DNA of 39,362 bases from Agrobacterium tumefaciens. GTDB taxonomy: Bacteria > Pseudomonadota > Alphaproteobacteria > Rhizobiales > Rhizobiaceae. Where the stretch lies: assembly GCF_009649785.1 (NCBI RefSeq), contig NZ_WJOK01000036.1:1-39362 (forward strand), read 5' to 3'. Below, piece by piece: positions 24,331 to 31,453 of this stretch (positions are counted from its first letter, which is position 1; each line of letters opens with the position of its first letter). Both the position numbers and the translations under genes were made by a program. Under the pieces are notes generated by a model. The model did no database searches. It was not told the DNA's origin and saw only the letters and a program-made list of their open reading frames with translations.

Positions 24331-24675
24331 TCAGGGCTTGGTGGAGCCGGGGATTTCAACCTTCAGCGTATCGCCGGCAAGCTCGCTGCCGAGTTCGACG
24401 GCCTTGGTCTTCTTGTCGTAAACGCAGATATGGCTGATCGTCGCATCCGCGCCCTTGGCCTTGCCGGTGAGGACGGCGAGGCCATAATTCTCGCTGCCCA
24501 CCGGATCGACCACCACCTTGGCGTCCTCGATCATGTCTTTGCCGGCGCCAAGGCACGCCGTCTGCACATCCGCCACGAATTCCTTCCAGGCATCGTCAGA
24601 CGATGCGACGGCGGGTAGCGCCAGCGAGGAGAAGACGGCGAAAAGCAGCGCGCGATGGATCATGGGGCGGGTCAT
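24331..24675 (-). CDS. Small exported protein of unknown function
   Basis: A 114-residue protein with a clear signal peptide (MTRPMIHRALLFAVFSSLALPAVAS, cleavage after about residue 24). The mature part of about 90 residues has two cysteines, in VQTACLGAG and ATISHICVYD, which could form a disulfide in the periplasm. ATG 24675 is preferred for its GCAGGAAGG site; the in-frame extension from 24810 is not. It is convergent with the acetyltransferase gene (4 bases between stops) and divergent from the superoxide dismutase gene. I do not recognise the family. A regulatory link to the dismutase is possible only by position. Confidence 0.8.
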   Translation of the reverse strand: MTRPMIHRALLFAVFSSLALPAVASSDDAWKEFVADVQTACLGAGKDMIEDAKVVVDPVGSENYGLAVLTGKAKGADATISHICVYDKKTKAVELGSELAGDTLKVEIPGSTKP

Positions 24676-24830
24676 GGAATTTCCTTCCTGCAATTTCATC
24701 AAAAGCGAACCGATAGGGTGGAAAACAGTACGCCAGGGTTGTGAAACAAATGTGGTGGCGGCTGGCTTGAGAGGAATTTTCTCTTTTGTCGGAACATTTT
24801 GATATTTCACAGGTTGCCCAAACAGAGGTT

Positions 24831-24866
24831 CGCTCCTATGGTCCGCTCACACGGTTTCTAGGAGCG
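24831..24866. promoter_or_regulatory. Inverted repeat upstream of superoxide dismutase
   Basis: CGCTCCTA (24831-24838) and TAGGAGCG (24859-24866) are perfect 8-bp inverted copies separated by 20 bases, ending 13 bases before the ribosome site of the dismutase gene. It may be an operator or a hairpin in the 5' untranslated region; I cannot decide. Confidence 0.5.
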
Positions 24867-24895
24867 GTAACCCGCTGCAAAAAGGAGTAAAAACC

Positions 24896-25498
24896 ATGGC
24901 CTTCGAACTTCCTGAACTCCCCTACGACTACGACGCGCTTGCACCATACATGTCGCGCGAGACGCTCGAGTTCCATCACGACAAGCACCACAAGGCATAT
25001 GTCGACAACGGCAACAAGCTGGCGGCGGAAGCCGGTCTTTCCGACCTTTCGCTTGAGGAAGTCGTGAAGAAGTCCTTTGGCACCAATGCTGGTCTCTTCA
25101 ACAATGCTGCCCAGCATTACAACCACGTCCATTTCTGGAAGTGGCTGAAGAAGGACGGCGGCGGCAACAAGCTGCCGGGCAAGCTGGAACAGGCGTTCGC
25201 CTCCGATCTCGGCGGTTACGACAAGTTCAAGGCTGATTTCATCGCTGCCGGCACCACGCAGTTCGGCTCGGGCTGGGCATGGGTTTCCGTCAAGAACGGC
25301 AAGCTCGAAATCTCCAAGACCCCGAACGGCGAAAATCCGCTGGTTCATGGCGCAGAACCGATCCTCGGCGTCGACGTATGGGAACACTCCTACTACATCG
25401 ACTACCGCAACCTGCGTCCGAAGTACCTCGAAGCCTTCGTCGACAACCTCATCAACTGGGACTATGTCCTGGAGCGTTACGAAGCCGCTTCCAAGTAA
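24896..25498 (+). CDS. sodB: Superoxide dismutase, Fe type
   Basis: A 200-residue Fe/Mn superoxide dismutase that converts superoxide to oxygen and hydrogen peroxide in the cytoplasm. Metal ligands are visible: His27 (LEFHHDKHH), His77 (NHVHFW), Asp160 and His164 (DVWEHSYYIDY). A glutamine in NNAAQHYNH (Gln73) in place of the Gly-His pattern favours the iron form. Length and start (MAFELPELPYDYDAL) are canonical, with an AAAAGGAG site. A strong terminator follows. The 220-base upstream gap separates it from the small exported protein and holds an 8-bp inverted repeat. Metal preference is by motif only. Confidence 0.95.
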   Translation: MAFELPELPYDYDALAPYMSRETLEFHHDKHHKAYVDNGNKLAAEAGLSDLSLEEVVKKSFGTNAGLFNNAAQHYNHVHFWKWLKKDGGGNKLPGKLEQAFASDLGGYDKFKADFIAAGTTQFGSGWAWVSVKNGKLEISKTPNGENPLVHGAEPILGVDVWEHSYYIDYRNLRPKYLEAFVDNLINWDYVLERYEAASK

Positions 25499-25521
25499 GT
25501 TTTGCGGATTGTAATTTTTTG

Positions 25522-25556
25522 AGCACCCGGCCCCCCAAAGGCCGGGTGTTCTGCTT
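25522..25556 (+). terminator. Terminator of sodB
   Basis: CACCCGGCC (25524-25532) and GGCCGGGTG (25540-25548) form a perfect stem with a 7-nt loop, extended by A-U and G-U pairs, then TTCTGCTTTT. It starts about 25 bases after the stop codon. Confidence 0.87.
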
Positions 25557-25630
25557 TTGAGGTCGACAATCCAGCGTGTCGCTTCCATTTGTCACAAGCC
25601 TGTCATCCGCCCGGTTTATCGCGGCGCATC

Positions 25631-26500
25631 ATGACTGAAAAAACCACACCGCTCTTCTCATTCGGCATTGTTGCCGATCCCCAATATGCCGATGCCGAAC
25701 CCCGCCCGGATATGGGCCGGTATTATGCCGAAAGCCCGAAAAAGCTTGGCGAAGCGATCGACGCCTTCAATCGCGAGGAACTGGCCTTCGTGGTAACGCT
25801 GGGCGATATCATCGATCGCGGTTTTGAAAATTTCGATGCGATCCTTGGCGTCTACGAGCAGCTTCGCCACCCTTCGGTGATGCTGCCGGGAAATCACGAT
25901 TTCGCCGTTGCCGCCGAACACCTCTCCGCCATCCATGCCCGCCTCGGCATGGCGTCGCCATGGCACGATTTCACTATCGGTGAGATACGTTTCGTGGTGC
26001 TTGACGGCAGCGAGGTCAGCTTGTTTGCCCCGCCGCCGGGCGATCCGCGCCGCACGCTGGCGCAAGAGCGTCTGAAGCGCCTGAAAGAGGTGGGTGCGAT
26101 CAATGCGCAGGACTGGAATGCGTCGCTCAGCGACGAACAGTTCGAATGGCTGCGGACCGTTCTGCAAAAGGCGGATGCGGCGGGTGAAAAAGTGGTCATT
26201 CTCTGCCACTATCCGGTCTATCCGAACAACGCCCATAATATGTGGGACGCGCCCCGCATCGTTGATCTTCTGGATGTACACCCTTCGGTCGTCGCATGGT
26301 TCAGCGGCCATAATCATGAGGGCAATTACGGGGTGCAGGGCAACACTCACTTCGTCAACTTCAAGGGCATGGTGGATACGCCCGACCAGAACACCTTCGC
26401 CATTGCCGATGTGTTTGCCGACCGAATCGTCATCCGCGGTTTCGGGCGGGAGGACGATAGGGTGCTGGAGCACTTGCAGCATAACGCTGCCTTGCTTTGA
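25631..26500 (+). CDS. Metallophosphoesterase, ADP-ribose/CDP-alcohol diphosphatase-like
   Basis: A 289-residue calcineurin-like phosphoesterase. Motifs in order: FGIVADPQYAD (about residues 11-21, with D-x-Q rather than the usual D-x-H), LGDIIDRG (about 59-66), PGNHDF, CHYPVYP and SGHNHEGNYG. The D-x-Q variant and NHEG context resemble the Mn-dependent ADP-ribose/CDP-alcohol diphosphatases (ADPRM type), which hydrolyse nucleoside diphosphate esters. ATG 25631 is preferred; a TTG at 25589 would add 14 residues. It stands alone behind sodB, and a repeat follows. Substrate is inferred by family only. Confidence 0.85.
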   Translation: MTEKTTPLFSFGIVADPQYADAEPRPDMGRYYAESPKKLGEAIDAFNREELAFVVTLGDIIDRGFENFDAILGVYEQLRHPSVMLPGNHDFAVAAEHLSAIHARLGMASPWHDFTIGEIRFVVLDGSEVSLFAPPPGDPRRTLAQERLKRLKEVGAINAQDWNASLSDEQFEWLRTVLQKADAAGEKVVILCHYPVYPNNAHNMWDAPRIVDLLDVHPSVVAWFSGHNHEGNYGVQGNTHFVNFKGMVDTPDQNTFAIADVFADRIVIRGFGREDDRVLEHLQHNAALL

Positions 26501-26514
26501 AGTCAGCACCACCC

Positions 26515-26559
26515 TCTCAACCGTCATTCCTGTCCCTGTCACAGGAATGACGGTTGAGA
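26515..26559. repeat. Dispersed palindrome, family A, copy 2
   Basis: TCTCAACCGTCATTCCTGT (26515-26533) and its exact complement at 26541-26559 form a perfect 19-bp stem with a 7-nt loop. The core ATTCCTGT/ACAGGAAT is shared with 17921 and 31380. It lies between the phosphoesterase and WYL genes, both ending here, and could work as a bidirectional terminator. Confidence 0.8.
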
Positions 26560-26611
26560 CGGGGGCCCCGACACACAACGAAGGTTGAAAGACGCGCTAA
26601 ATCAGTTGCTT

Positions 26612-27337
26612 TTACGCGCCGGCTTGATTCGTCGTTCGTTCCGAAGTCCCAAGCTGATTGCTCTGCCAGCCGCTCATCCACAATTGCCGCAACCTTTCGC
26701 CTTCCATCTTGAAAAAGCTGCCGGTTGTCTTGCAGGTCAGAACGCGGTCGGAGCGGAAATTGCGGATCGCTTGCCTTAGCTCGCACCAGGCGACGATGTT
26801 GGTCGTCTCCGAATAATAGATCATGGCGATGGGCCGGATCTGTCGCCGGGTCTCGGTGCCGGTTTCATCGCCATAGGTTATGTCCAACCGCTCCTCGTCG
26901 CGCACCGCCCGCCTGACCATGGCAAGATCGACGCCGGCGGGTGAGGGCGCGATGCTGCCCCAGGCGTGCAGGGCATTGGCCGACAGGGTTTTCGACAGGG
27001 GTTCGGGCAGGGATGCGGCAATCTTGTCGCTGACCTTTTTGGCCGCCTGCCGCAATTCAGTATCGCCCGTGCGCGCGACCATGGCGAGCGCAAGCACGAT
27101 CGCCTCCGTCTCCTCGATGGAAAACATCAGCGGCGGCAGGTTGAAGCCGGGACGCAGGATGTAACCGACGCCGCGTTCGCCTTCGATCGGCACGCGCATG
27201 GTCTGAAGGGCCGAAATATCGCGATAGACCGAGCGCACCGTGACTTCCAGTGCCTCGGCAATGGTCTGCGCGGTGATCGGCCTGCGCGCCACCCGCAGGA
27301 TCTGGATGATCTCGAACAGTCTCGATGCCTTGCGCAT
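26612..27337 (-). CDS. HTH-WYL (YafY-type) transcriptional regulator
   Basis: A 241-residue regulator with an HTH_11 domain at about residues 1-60 (ASRLFEIIQILRVARRPITAQTIAEALEVTVRSVYRDISALQ) and a WYL domain from about 135 to 225 (LDITYGDETGTETRRQIRPIAMIYYSETTNIVAWCELRQAIRNFRSDRV). It closely resembles the regulator at 16734-17444. It is divergent from a LysE-type exporter gene with a perfect CTGACA-based palindrome in the gap, suggesting that it represses that gene and itself. Ligand unknown. The ending TNQAGA is hydrophilic and short. Confidence 0.88.
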   Translation of the reverse strand: MRKASRLFEIIQILRVARRPITAQTIAEALEVTVRSVYRDISALQTMRVPIEGERGVGYILRPGFNLPPLMFSIEETEAIVLALAMVARTGDTELRQAAKKVSDKIAASLPEPLSKTLSANALHAWGSIAPSPAGVDLAMVRRAVRDEERLDITYGDETGTETRRQIRPIAMIYYSETTNIVAWCELRQAIRNFRSDRVLTCKTTGSFFKMEGERLRQLWMSGWQSNQLGTSERTTNQAGA

Positions 27338-27365
27338 TGCCGTTTTTCCCGGTGGTTTCTCAACG

Positions 27366-27389
27366 CAACTGACACAACGCTGTCAGTTG
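27366..27389. promoter_or_regulatory. Palindrome, probable WYL-regulator operator
   Basis: CAACTGACA (27366-27374) and TGTCAGTTG (27381-27389) are perfect 9-bp inverted copies with a 6-bp centre. It starts 29 bases before the regulator's start and 61 bases before the exporter's ATG. The CTGACA core also occurs as a direct repeat beside the other WYL regulator at 17431. Confidence 0.7.
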
Positions 27390-27449
27390 GCTTTTCCTAT
27401 AAGCAGCAAAACACATTGAGAAACATGAGTTTTCCCGGGAGATACTGAC

Positions 27450-28079
27450 ATGAGTTACGCCGAAAATCGCTGGCTTTTCTTTCTGGTCCTGTTCGGCATC
27501 ATCATCCTGCCGGGCATGGATATGCTGTTCGTGCTGGCAAGTGCGTTGACGGGTGGCAAAAGAACCGGGCTTTCCGCCGCAAGCGGCATGAGCGCCGGCG
27601 GCATGGTGCATTCACTTTACGGTGCGTTGGGCGTCGGCATGCTTGCCGCCTGGATGCCGTCGCTGTTCCTGCCGCTGCTGGTCGCCGGCGCCGCTTACAT
27701 GGTCTGGATCGGCGTCGGCCTGATGCGCAGCGCCATCACCGTCAATGGCGATGAGGCGCAGGCGAGCGCCTCTGTCAGAAAGGCGTTCTGGCGGGCCGTT
27801 CTCACCTGCCTTTCCAATCCGAAAGCCTATCTCTTCATGATGGCGATCTATCCGCAATTCCTCAAACCCGACTATGGTCCAATCTGGATGCAGGGTCTGG
27901 TAATGGGCGCGATGGTGGCCATCACGCAGTTCACGGTCTATGGCGCTCTGGCGCTGACGGCGGATAAAAGCCGGGCATGGCTCGTTTCCTCGCCTGCCGC
28001 GACGATTTTCATCGGCCGCGCCGCCGGTTTCATGCTGATTGCCGCAGCCCTGGTTACGCTTTGGGAAGCACTCTCCTAG
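27450..28079 (+). CDS. LysE/RhtB-family exporter
   Basis: A 209-residue inner-membrane transporter of the LysE/RhtB family with about six membrane segments: WLFFLVLFGIIILPGMDMLFVLASALTGG (an ILPGMDMLF variant of the SPGP motif), MVHSLYGALGVGMLAAW, LFLPLLVAGAAYMVWIGVGLM, then the conserved LTCLSNPKAYLFMMAIYPQFL, and two C-terminal segments. It is probably an amino acid or metabolite exporter. It faces away from the WYL regulator over the palindrome. The substrate cannot be read. Starts at ATG 27450 with a GGGAGATACTG site. Confidence 0.9.
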   Translation: MSYAENRWLFFLVLFGIIILPGMDMLFVLASALTGGKRTGLSAASGMSAGGMVHSLYGALGVGMLAAWMPSLFLPLLVAGAAYMVWIGVGLMRSAITVNGDEAQASASVRKAFWRAVLTCLSNPKAYLFMMAIYPQFLKPDYGPIWMQGLVMGAMVAITQFTVYGALALTADKSRAWLVSSPAATIFIGRAAGFMLIAAALVTLWEALS

Positions 28080-28194
28080 ACTTCTGTTTTCTTGGGGAAA
28101 TTCACTGCAATGTGACTTCTTTTCGCCATGCGGAAAGGGCATCCTCGCGCCGTTATCGCGCGTTCGGCATCTGCCGGAATCAAGGAGAGAGTGT

Positions 28195-28629
28195 ATGAAA
28201 CTGAAAACCATCGCGGCGGCCATGCTTTTCGGCTGTCTTTGCGCCGGAGCGGTCTACGCTGCCGGCGAAGTCGAAAAACGTGAAGGCATGATGAAGCAGA
28301 TCGGCGGCTCCATGGGGGCGCTTGCTGCCATCTCCAAGGGCCAGAAGCCTTATGACGCCGAAGCCGTAAAGGCTGCCGTGACGACCATCAGCACCAACGC
28401 CAAGGCTTTCCCCGACCAGTTTCCCCCGGGCAGCGAGACCGGCAGTGCTGCGGCACCCGCGATCTGGGAAAATTTCGATGACTTCAAGTCCAAGGCCGCC
28501 AAGCTCGGTGCCGATGCGGACAAGGTCCTCGCCAGCCTTCCCGCCGATCAGGCAGGCGTCACCGCCGCCATGCAGACCCTCGGTGCCGATTGTGGTGCGT
28601 GCCACCAGACCTACCGTCTGAAGAAGTGA
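28195..28629 (+). CDS. Cytochrome c' / c-556 family protein
   Basis: A 144-residue periplasmic cytochrome of the c'/c-556 (class II) type. The signal peptide is residues 1-23 (CLCAGAVYAAG region). The heme-binding CGACH is at residues 133-137, near the C-terminus, as required for this four-helix family, followed by QTYRLKK. The mature N-terminus holds the methionine-rich helix (REGMMKQIGGSMGAL) that supplies or lacks the sixth ligand. Family members bind NO or act in electron transfer. ATG 28195 follows CAAGGAGAGAG. A terminator and 86 bases separate it from the diheme cytochrome gene. Role likely in respiration or NO handling; inferred. Confidence 0.9.
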   Translation: MKLKTIAAAMLFGCLCAGAVYAAGEVEKREGMMKQIGGSMGALAAISKGQKPYDAEAVKAAVTTISTNAKAFPDQFPPGSETGSAAAPAIWENFDDFKSKAAKLGADADKVLASLPADQAGVTAAMQTLGADCGACHQTYRLKK

Positions 28630-28639
28630 TCCTATTAAG

Positions 28640-28667
28640 AACGCCGCTTCCCGGCGGCGTTTTTTTC
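28640..28667 (+). terminator. Terminator of the cytochrome c' gene
   Basis: AACGCCGC and GCGGCGTT pair over 8 bp with a TTCCCG loop and run straight into TTTTTT. It sits between the two cytochrome genes, so they are probably separate or partly coupled transcripts. Confidence 0.88.
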
Positions 28668-28715
28668 AGCGGGAATGATGCCTGATCTCATCAGGTGATA
28701 ATGGGGAGAGGGGTC

Positions 28716-29636
28716 ATGGCCTCCATTTGGACGAAGCTCGCGGGCGGGATCGCGGTGGCGGCCATTGCCGGTTTCGGCATTTTCGCCTGGGTCACCGCGC
28801 CTGTGCGTCAGGCACCCAGCCACTGGGTGAGCCTTGGCGAGCCGGACCTTGCCAATGGCGAAACGCTGTTCTGGGCGGGCGGCTGCGCAAGTTGCCATGC
28901 GGCACCAGATGCCAAGGGCGATGCGCTTTTGACGCTTTCGGGCGGGCAAGCGTTGAAAAGCCCCTTCGGCACCTTCCATGTGCCCAATATTTCCTCCGAT
29001 CCGCAGCATGGCATTGGCGGCTGGACGCTTTCGGAATTCGGCGATGCGATGACGCGCGGCGTCGGCAAGAACGGCGAACATCTCTATCCGTCCTTCCCTT
29101 ACGCCTCCTATGCCCGCATGACGCAGAAGGACATCAACGACCTCTTCGGTTATTTGCGGGTTCTGCCCGCCAGCCAGAATGACGCGCCGGATCATGAACT
29201 GCCGTTCCCCTTCAACATGCGCATGGCATTGGGCGGCTGGAAATTCCTCTATTTCGATACATCCGCGCCACCCCGCGTCGAGCTTGCCGATGCCAATGCC
29301 GAATTGCTGCGCGGCCAATATCTGGTGGAAGGCCCGGGCCATTGCGGCGAATGTCACACGCCGCGCAATGCGCTTGGCGGTTTTCTCGATGGCAAATGGC
29401 TGGCCGGTGGTCCAAATCCCGAAGGCGAGGGCCGGATTCCCGATATCACCCCCGGCTCGCAGAGCGTCGGAAGCTGGGAGGCGGCCGATATTGCCAACTA
29501 TCTGGAAACCGGCTTCACCCCGGAATTCGACAGCGTCGGCGGCTCCATGGTCAAGGTGCAGCAGAATATGGCGCATCTGACGGCCGAAGACCGCAATGCG
29601 ATCGCCGCCTATCTGAAGGCCATCCCGGCACGGTAG
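28716..29636 (+). CDS. Diheme cytochrome c
   Basis: A 306-residue protein with an N-terminal membrane anchor or uncleaved signal (residues 8-27, KLAGGIAVAAIAGFGIFAWV) and two class I cytochrome c domains. Heme motifs are CASCH at residues 57-61 and CGECH at 210-214; possible axial methionines lie at about 135 (ARMTQKDI) and near the C-terminus (NMAHL). The architecture resembles cytochrome subunits of periplasmic alcohol, gluconate or sorbosone dehydrogenases, but no dehydrogenase gene is adjacent. ATG 28716 follows a GGGGAGAGGGG site. It passes electrons in the periplasm; the partner is unknown. The upstream cytochrome c' gene suggests a shared redox role. Confidence 0.9.
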   Translation: MASIWTKLAGGIAVAAIAGFGIFAWVTAPVRQAPSHWVSLGEPDLANGETLFWAGGCASCHAAPDAKGDALLTLSGGQALKSPFGTFHVPNISSDPQHGIGGWTLSEFGDAMTRGVGKNGEHLYPSFPYASYARMTQKDINDLFGYLRVLPASQNDAPDHELPFPFNMRMALGGWKFLYFDTSAPPRVELADANAELLRGQYLVEGPGHCGECHTPRNALGGFLDGKWLAGGPNPEGEGRIPDITPGSQSVGSWEAADIANYLETGFTPEFDSVGGSMVKVQQNMAHLTAEDRNAIAAYLKAIPAR

Positions 29637-29648
29637 CCCTTTGCCGTC

Positions 29649-29669
29649 ATGCCGGACTTGATCCGGCAT
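29649..29669. repeat. Dispersed palindrome, family B, copy 2
   Basis: ATGCCGGA and TCCGGCAT form a stem around CTTGA, 12 bases after the diheme cytochrome stop, followed by CCAGCC. It is the inverse-oriented match of the element at 22717-22737 and related to 35625-35653. Confidence 0.75.
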
Positions 29670-29740
29670 CCAGCCGCGGCGCGCAATTCTCACGCCGGCC
29701 TGCCATTGACTCCCACCCACACCCATCGGATAACGATCCT

Positions 29741-29945
29741 GTGATGGTTCCTTCCGGGCGTTCCGGAAGGTGAAAAGGGAACACGATAGGGAGACATCCT
29801 CATTCGTGGCTGCCCCCGCAACTGTGAGCGGAGAGCCTGAAACGAAATGCCACTGGTAAGCATCTCGCCGGATATGGACGAGGGCAATGCCGGGAAGGTG
29901 TTTCAGGTTTTGACCCGTAAGCCAGGAGACCTGCCATCACGGAAA
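29741..29945 (+). promoter_or_regulatory. Cobalamin riboswitch
   Basis: The conserved parts of the B12 riboswitch appear in order: GGTTCC near 29745, the P2/P3 region with AAAAGGGAACACG, the GCCCCCGCAACTGTGAGCGG block (about 29813-29832), GCCACTG, the GGGAAGG segment near 29892, and the B12 box AGCCAGGAGACCTGCC at 29920-29935. It senses adenosylcobalamin or a related cobamide and lowers expression of downstream genes. The expression platform lies in the 175 bases up to cbtB; a GGCGCG/CGCGCC hairpin just ahead of the ribosome site (about 30091-30106) is a possible part. It indicates that cbtBA serves cobalt supply for B12. Confidence 0.93.
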
Positions 29946-30119
29946 TGTCCATGCCGGCGGGGTGTCCGGAAGAGCGGAATTTCAGGGTGGTGGTGCTTGA
30001 ACGTGCCGCCCTGTGTCAGTCTCGTATCCCCGTGGTGAAGTGTATCGCATGCGGCTGCACGGCGTTTTGCCGTTCCGCCGCGTCTAAAGGCGCGGGGTCG
30101 CGCCGTAAGAGGGGTCACC

Positions 30120-30302
30120 ATGTCCATCAACCAGAATACGGCAAATGCCGCCGTTTCGGCAAAAACGGGCAGCTTCGCGCAATCGCTGACGGCGATCGTG
30201 CTTGGTCTGTTCGTCGTCGGTTTTGTCGGCTTTTCGCATGTGGAAGCCGTTCACAACGCCGCGCATGACACACGTCATGCCAATGCTTTCCCTTGCCATT
30301 GA
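30120..30302 (+). CDS. cbtB: Cobalt transporter subunit CbtB
   Basis: A 60-residue membrane protein of the CbtB family. One membrane helix at about residues 19-41 (FAQSLTAIVLGLFVVGFVGFSHV) is followed by a His-rich C-terminus (EAVHNAAHDTRHANAFPCH) suited to cobalt binding. It sits directly under the cobalamin riboswitch and 10 bases before cbtA, the usual arrangement of this predicted cobalt uptake system. A GAGGGG ribosome site precedes the ATG. The system's function is predicted from its B12 regulation across bacteria. Confidence 0.92.
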   Translation: MSINQNTANAAVSAKTGSFAQSLTAIVLGLFVVGFVGFSHVEAVHNAAHDTRHANAFPCH

Positions 30303-30312
30303 GGGGGAAAGC

Positions 30313-31029
30313 ATGTCGTTCTTTCGCAATATCGTTTTTACCGCCGTCCTCGTCGGCATCGTTGGCGGCTTCGCCGTTTCGGCCATGCAGGCTTTCGGCA
30401 CCACGCCGCTGATCCTGAAGGCGGAAACCTATGAAAATGCCGGTGGCGAAGCGCCCCACAGCCATGATGCTCCGGCCACGACCGGCGCTGCCGTTCCCGC
30501 GCACGAACATAATGAGGAAGCCTGGTCTCCGGCCGACGGCTTCGAGCGCACCGCCTATACGGTCGCCGCCAACGTGCTGACCGCCATCGGTTATGCGCTG
30601 GTGCTGACCGGCCTCATCTCGCTGCGTGGCACCGATGCCGGCTGGCGCGAAGGCCTTTTGTGGGGTGTGGCCGGTTTTGCCGCCGTCATGCTTGCGCCGA
30701 TGATCGGCCTGCCGCCGGAACTGCCGGGCAGCCCGGCGGCCGCGCTTGAGGCGCGTCAAATCTGGTGGCTTTCGACGGTTGCCGCGACCGCAGGCGGCAT
30801 TGCGCTGATCGCATTCCGGCGCGAACCCTGGGCAATCGTGCTCGCACTGGTGTTGATCGTTGCTCCACATGTGGTGGGCGCGCCCCTGCCGCCGGAAGGT
30901 GAACATGCGCTGGCACCGCTGCCGCTGGAACGACAGTTCATCGTCGCCGCCACCGTGACCAGCTTTGTCTTCTGGGCCTTGCTCGGAACATTGAGCGCGT
31001 TTTTCCTGAAGCGCTTCCAGCAGGCTTAA
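30313..31029 (+). CDS. cbtA: Cobalt transporter subunit CbtA
   Basis: A 238-residue membrane protein of the CbtA family with about five membrane segments: FRNIVFTAVLVGIVGGFAVSAMQ at the start, NVLTAIGYALVLTGLISL, LLWGVAGFAAVMLAPMIGL, a segment near residue 150 and the C-terminal VTSFVFWALLGTLSAFFL. A periplasmic loop at about 45-65 is His-rich (GEAPHSHDAPATTG, PAHEHNEEAW), likely for Co2+. ATG 30313 follows GAGGGGGAAAG; an in-frame extension into cbtB is not supported. It forms a cobalt uptake system with CbtB, controlled by the B12 riboswitch. The function is predicted, not derived from residues alone. Confidence 0.92.
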   Translation: MSFFRNIVFTAVLVGIVGGFAVSAMQAFGTTPLILKAETYENAGGEAPHSHDAPATTGAAVPAHEHNEEAWSPADGFERTAYTVAANVLTAIGYALVLTGLISLRGTDAGWREGLLWGVAGFAAVMLAPMIGLPPELPGSPAAALEARQIWWLSTVAATAGGIALIAFRREPWAIVLALVLIVAPHVVGAPLPPEGEHALAPLPLERQFIVAATVTSFVFWALLGTLSAFFLKRFQQA

Positions 31030-31033
31030 ATCC

Positions 31034-31348
31034 ATGCAGGACGCAGCCGAATGGAGTGAGGAACTCGACGCGCTGCGTTTTGCCGTTCCCGGTCACGGCG
31101 CTTTCTGCGCCGTGCATCGCCTTGCTTTCAAGGCAGTCCTTGGCGTCAGCCCGGAACGGGAAGCGGCGCTCGCCTATTTTCATGAGAATGAGGCTGCCTT
31201 TACGGTCGCAGCCCTTGCCAAGATAAAACGCTCGGCTTTGCCGGCCGGTCGCAGTCTGCATCTCAACAGCCGCGATATCCGCCGTGCGATTGCGGGGGAG
31301 GGCGGGGATGTCGCGCCCCGTGTCTGCCGGGTGCTTGATCAGGGGTGA
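31034..31348 (+). CDS. Conserved-looking protein in the cbtBA operon
   Basis: A 104-residue soluble protein starting 4 bases after the cbtA stop, so translationally coupled to it and under the same riboswitch. Sequence features: RFAVPGHGAFCAVHRLAFKAVLG, then REAALAYFHENEAAFTVAALAKIKR and LHLNSRDIRRAI. Two cysteines (FCAVH and RVCRV) and four histidines could bind a metal. No membrane segment. I do not recognise the family; by position it may assist cobalt delivery, which is only inference. A family-A palindrome follows. Confidence 0.78.
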   Translation: MQDAAEWSEELDALRFAVPGHGAFCAVHRLAFKAVLGVSPEREAALAYFHENEAAFTVAALAKIKRSALPAGRSLHLNSRDIRRAIAGEGGDVAPRVCRVLDQG

Positions 31349-31379
31349 TTTGTGATGGTATCGCGGCTTAACTTCCCCA

Positions 31380-31418
31380 CCACCCTCATTCCTGTGACAA
31401 GCACAGGAATGAGGGTGG
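31380..31418. repeat. Dispersed palindrome, family A, copy 3
   Basis: CCACCCTCATTCCTGTG and CACAGGAATGAGGGTGG form a perfect 17-bp stem around ACAAG, between the convergent cbt operon and DJ-1 gene. The stem core is the same as at 17921 and 26515. It probably also ends transcription from both sides. Confidence 0.8.
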
Positions 31419-31453
31419 GAGGATCCGCAAAACTCTCGATGCCAAGGTGAGCC

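Noticed and set aside
28640..29636. Cytochrome pair as part of an alcohol or sugar dehydrogenase operon
   Set aside because: No dehydrogenase subunit gene is present on either side in this window, and a strong terminator separates the two cytochrome genes.
28635..29726. 363-codon minus-strand ORF opposite the diheme cytochrome
   Set aside because: Antisense to a gene with two heme motifs; also crosses the palindromic repeat at 29649.
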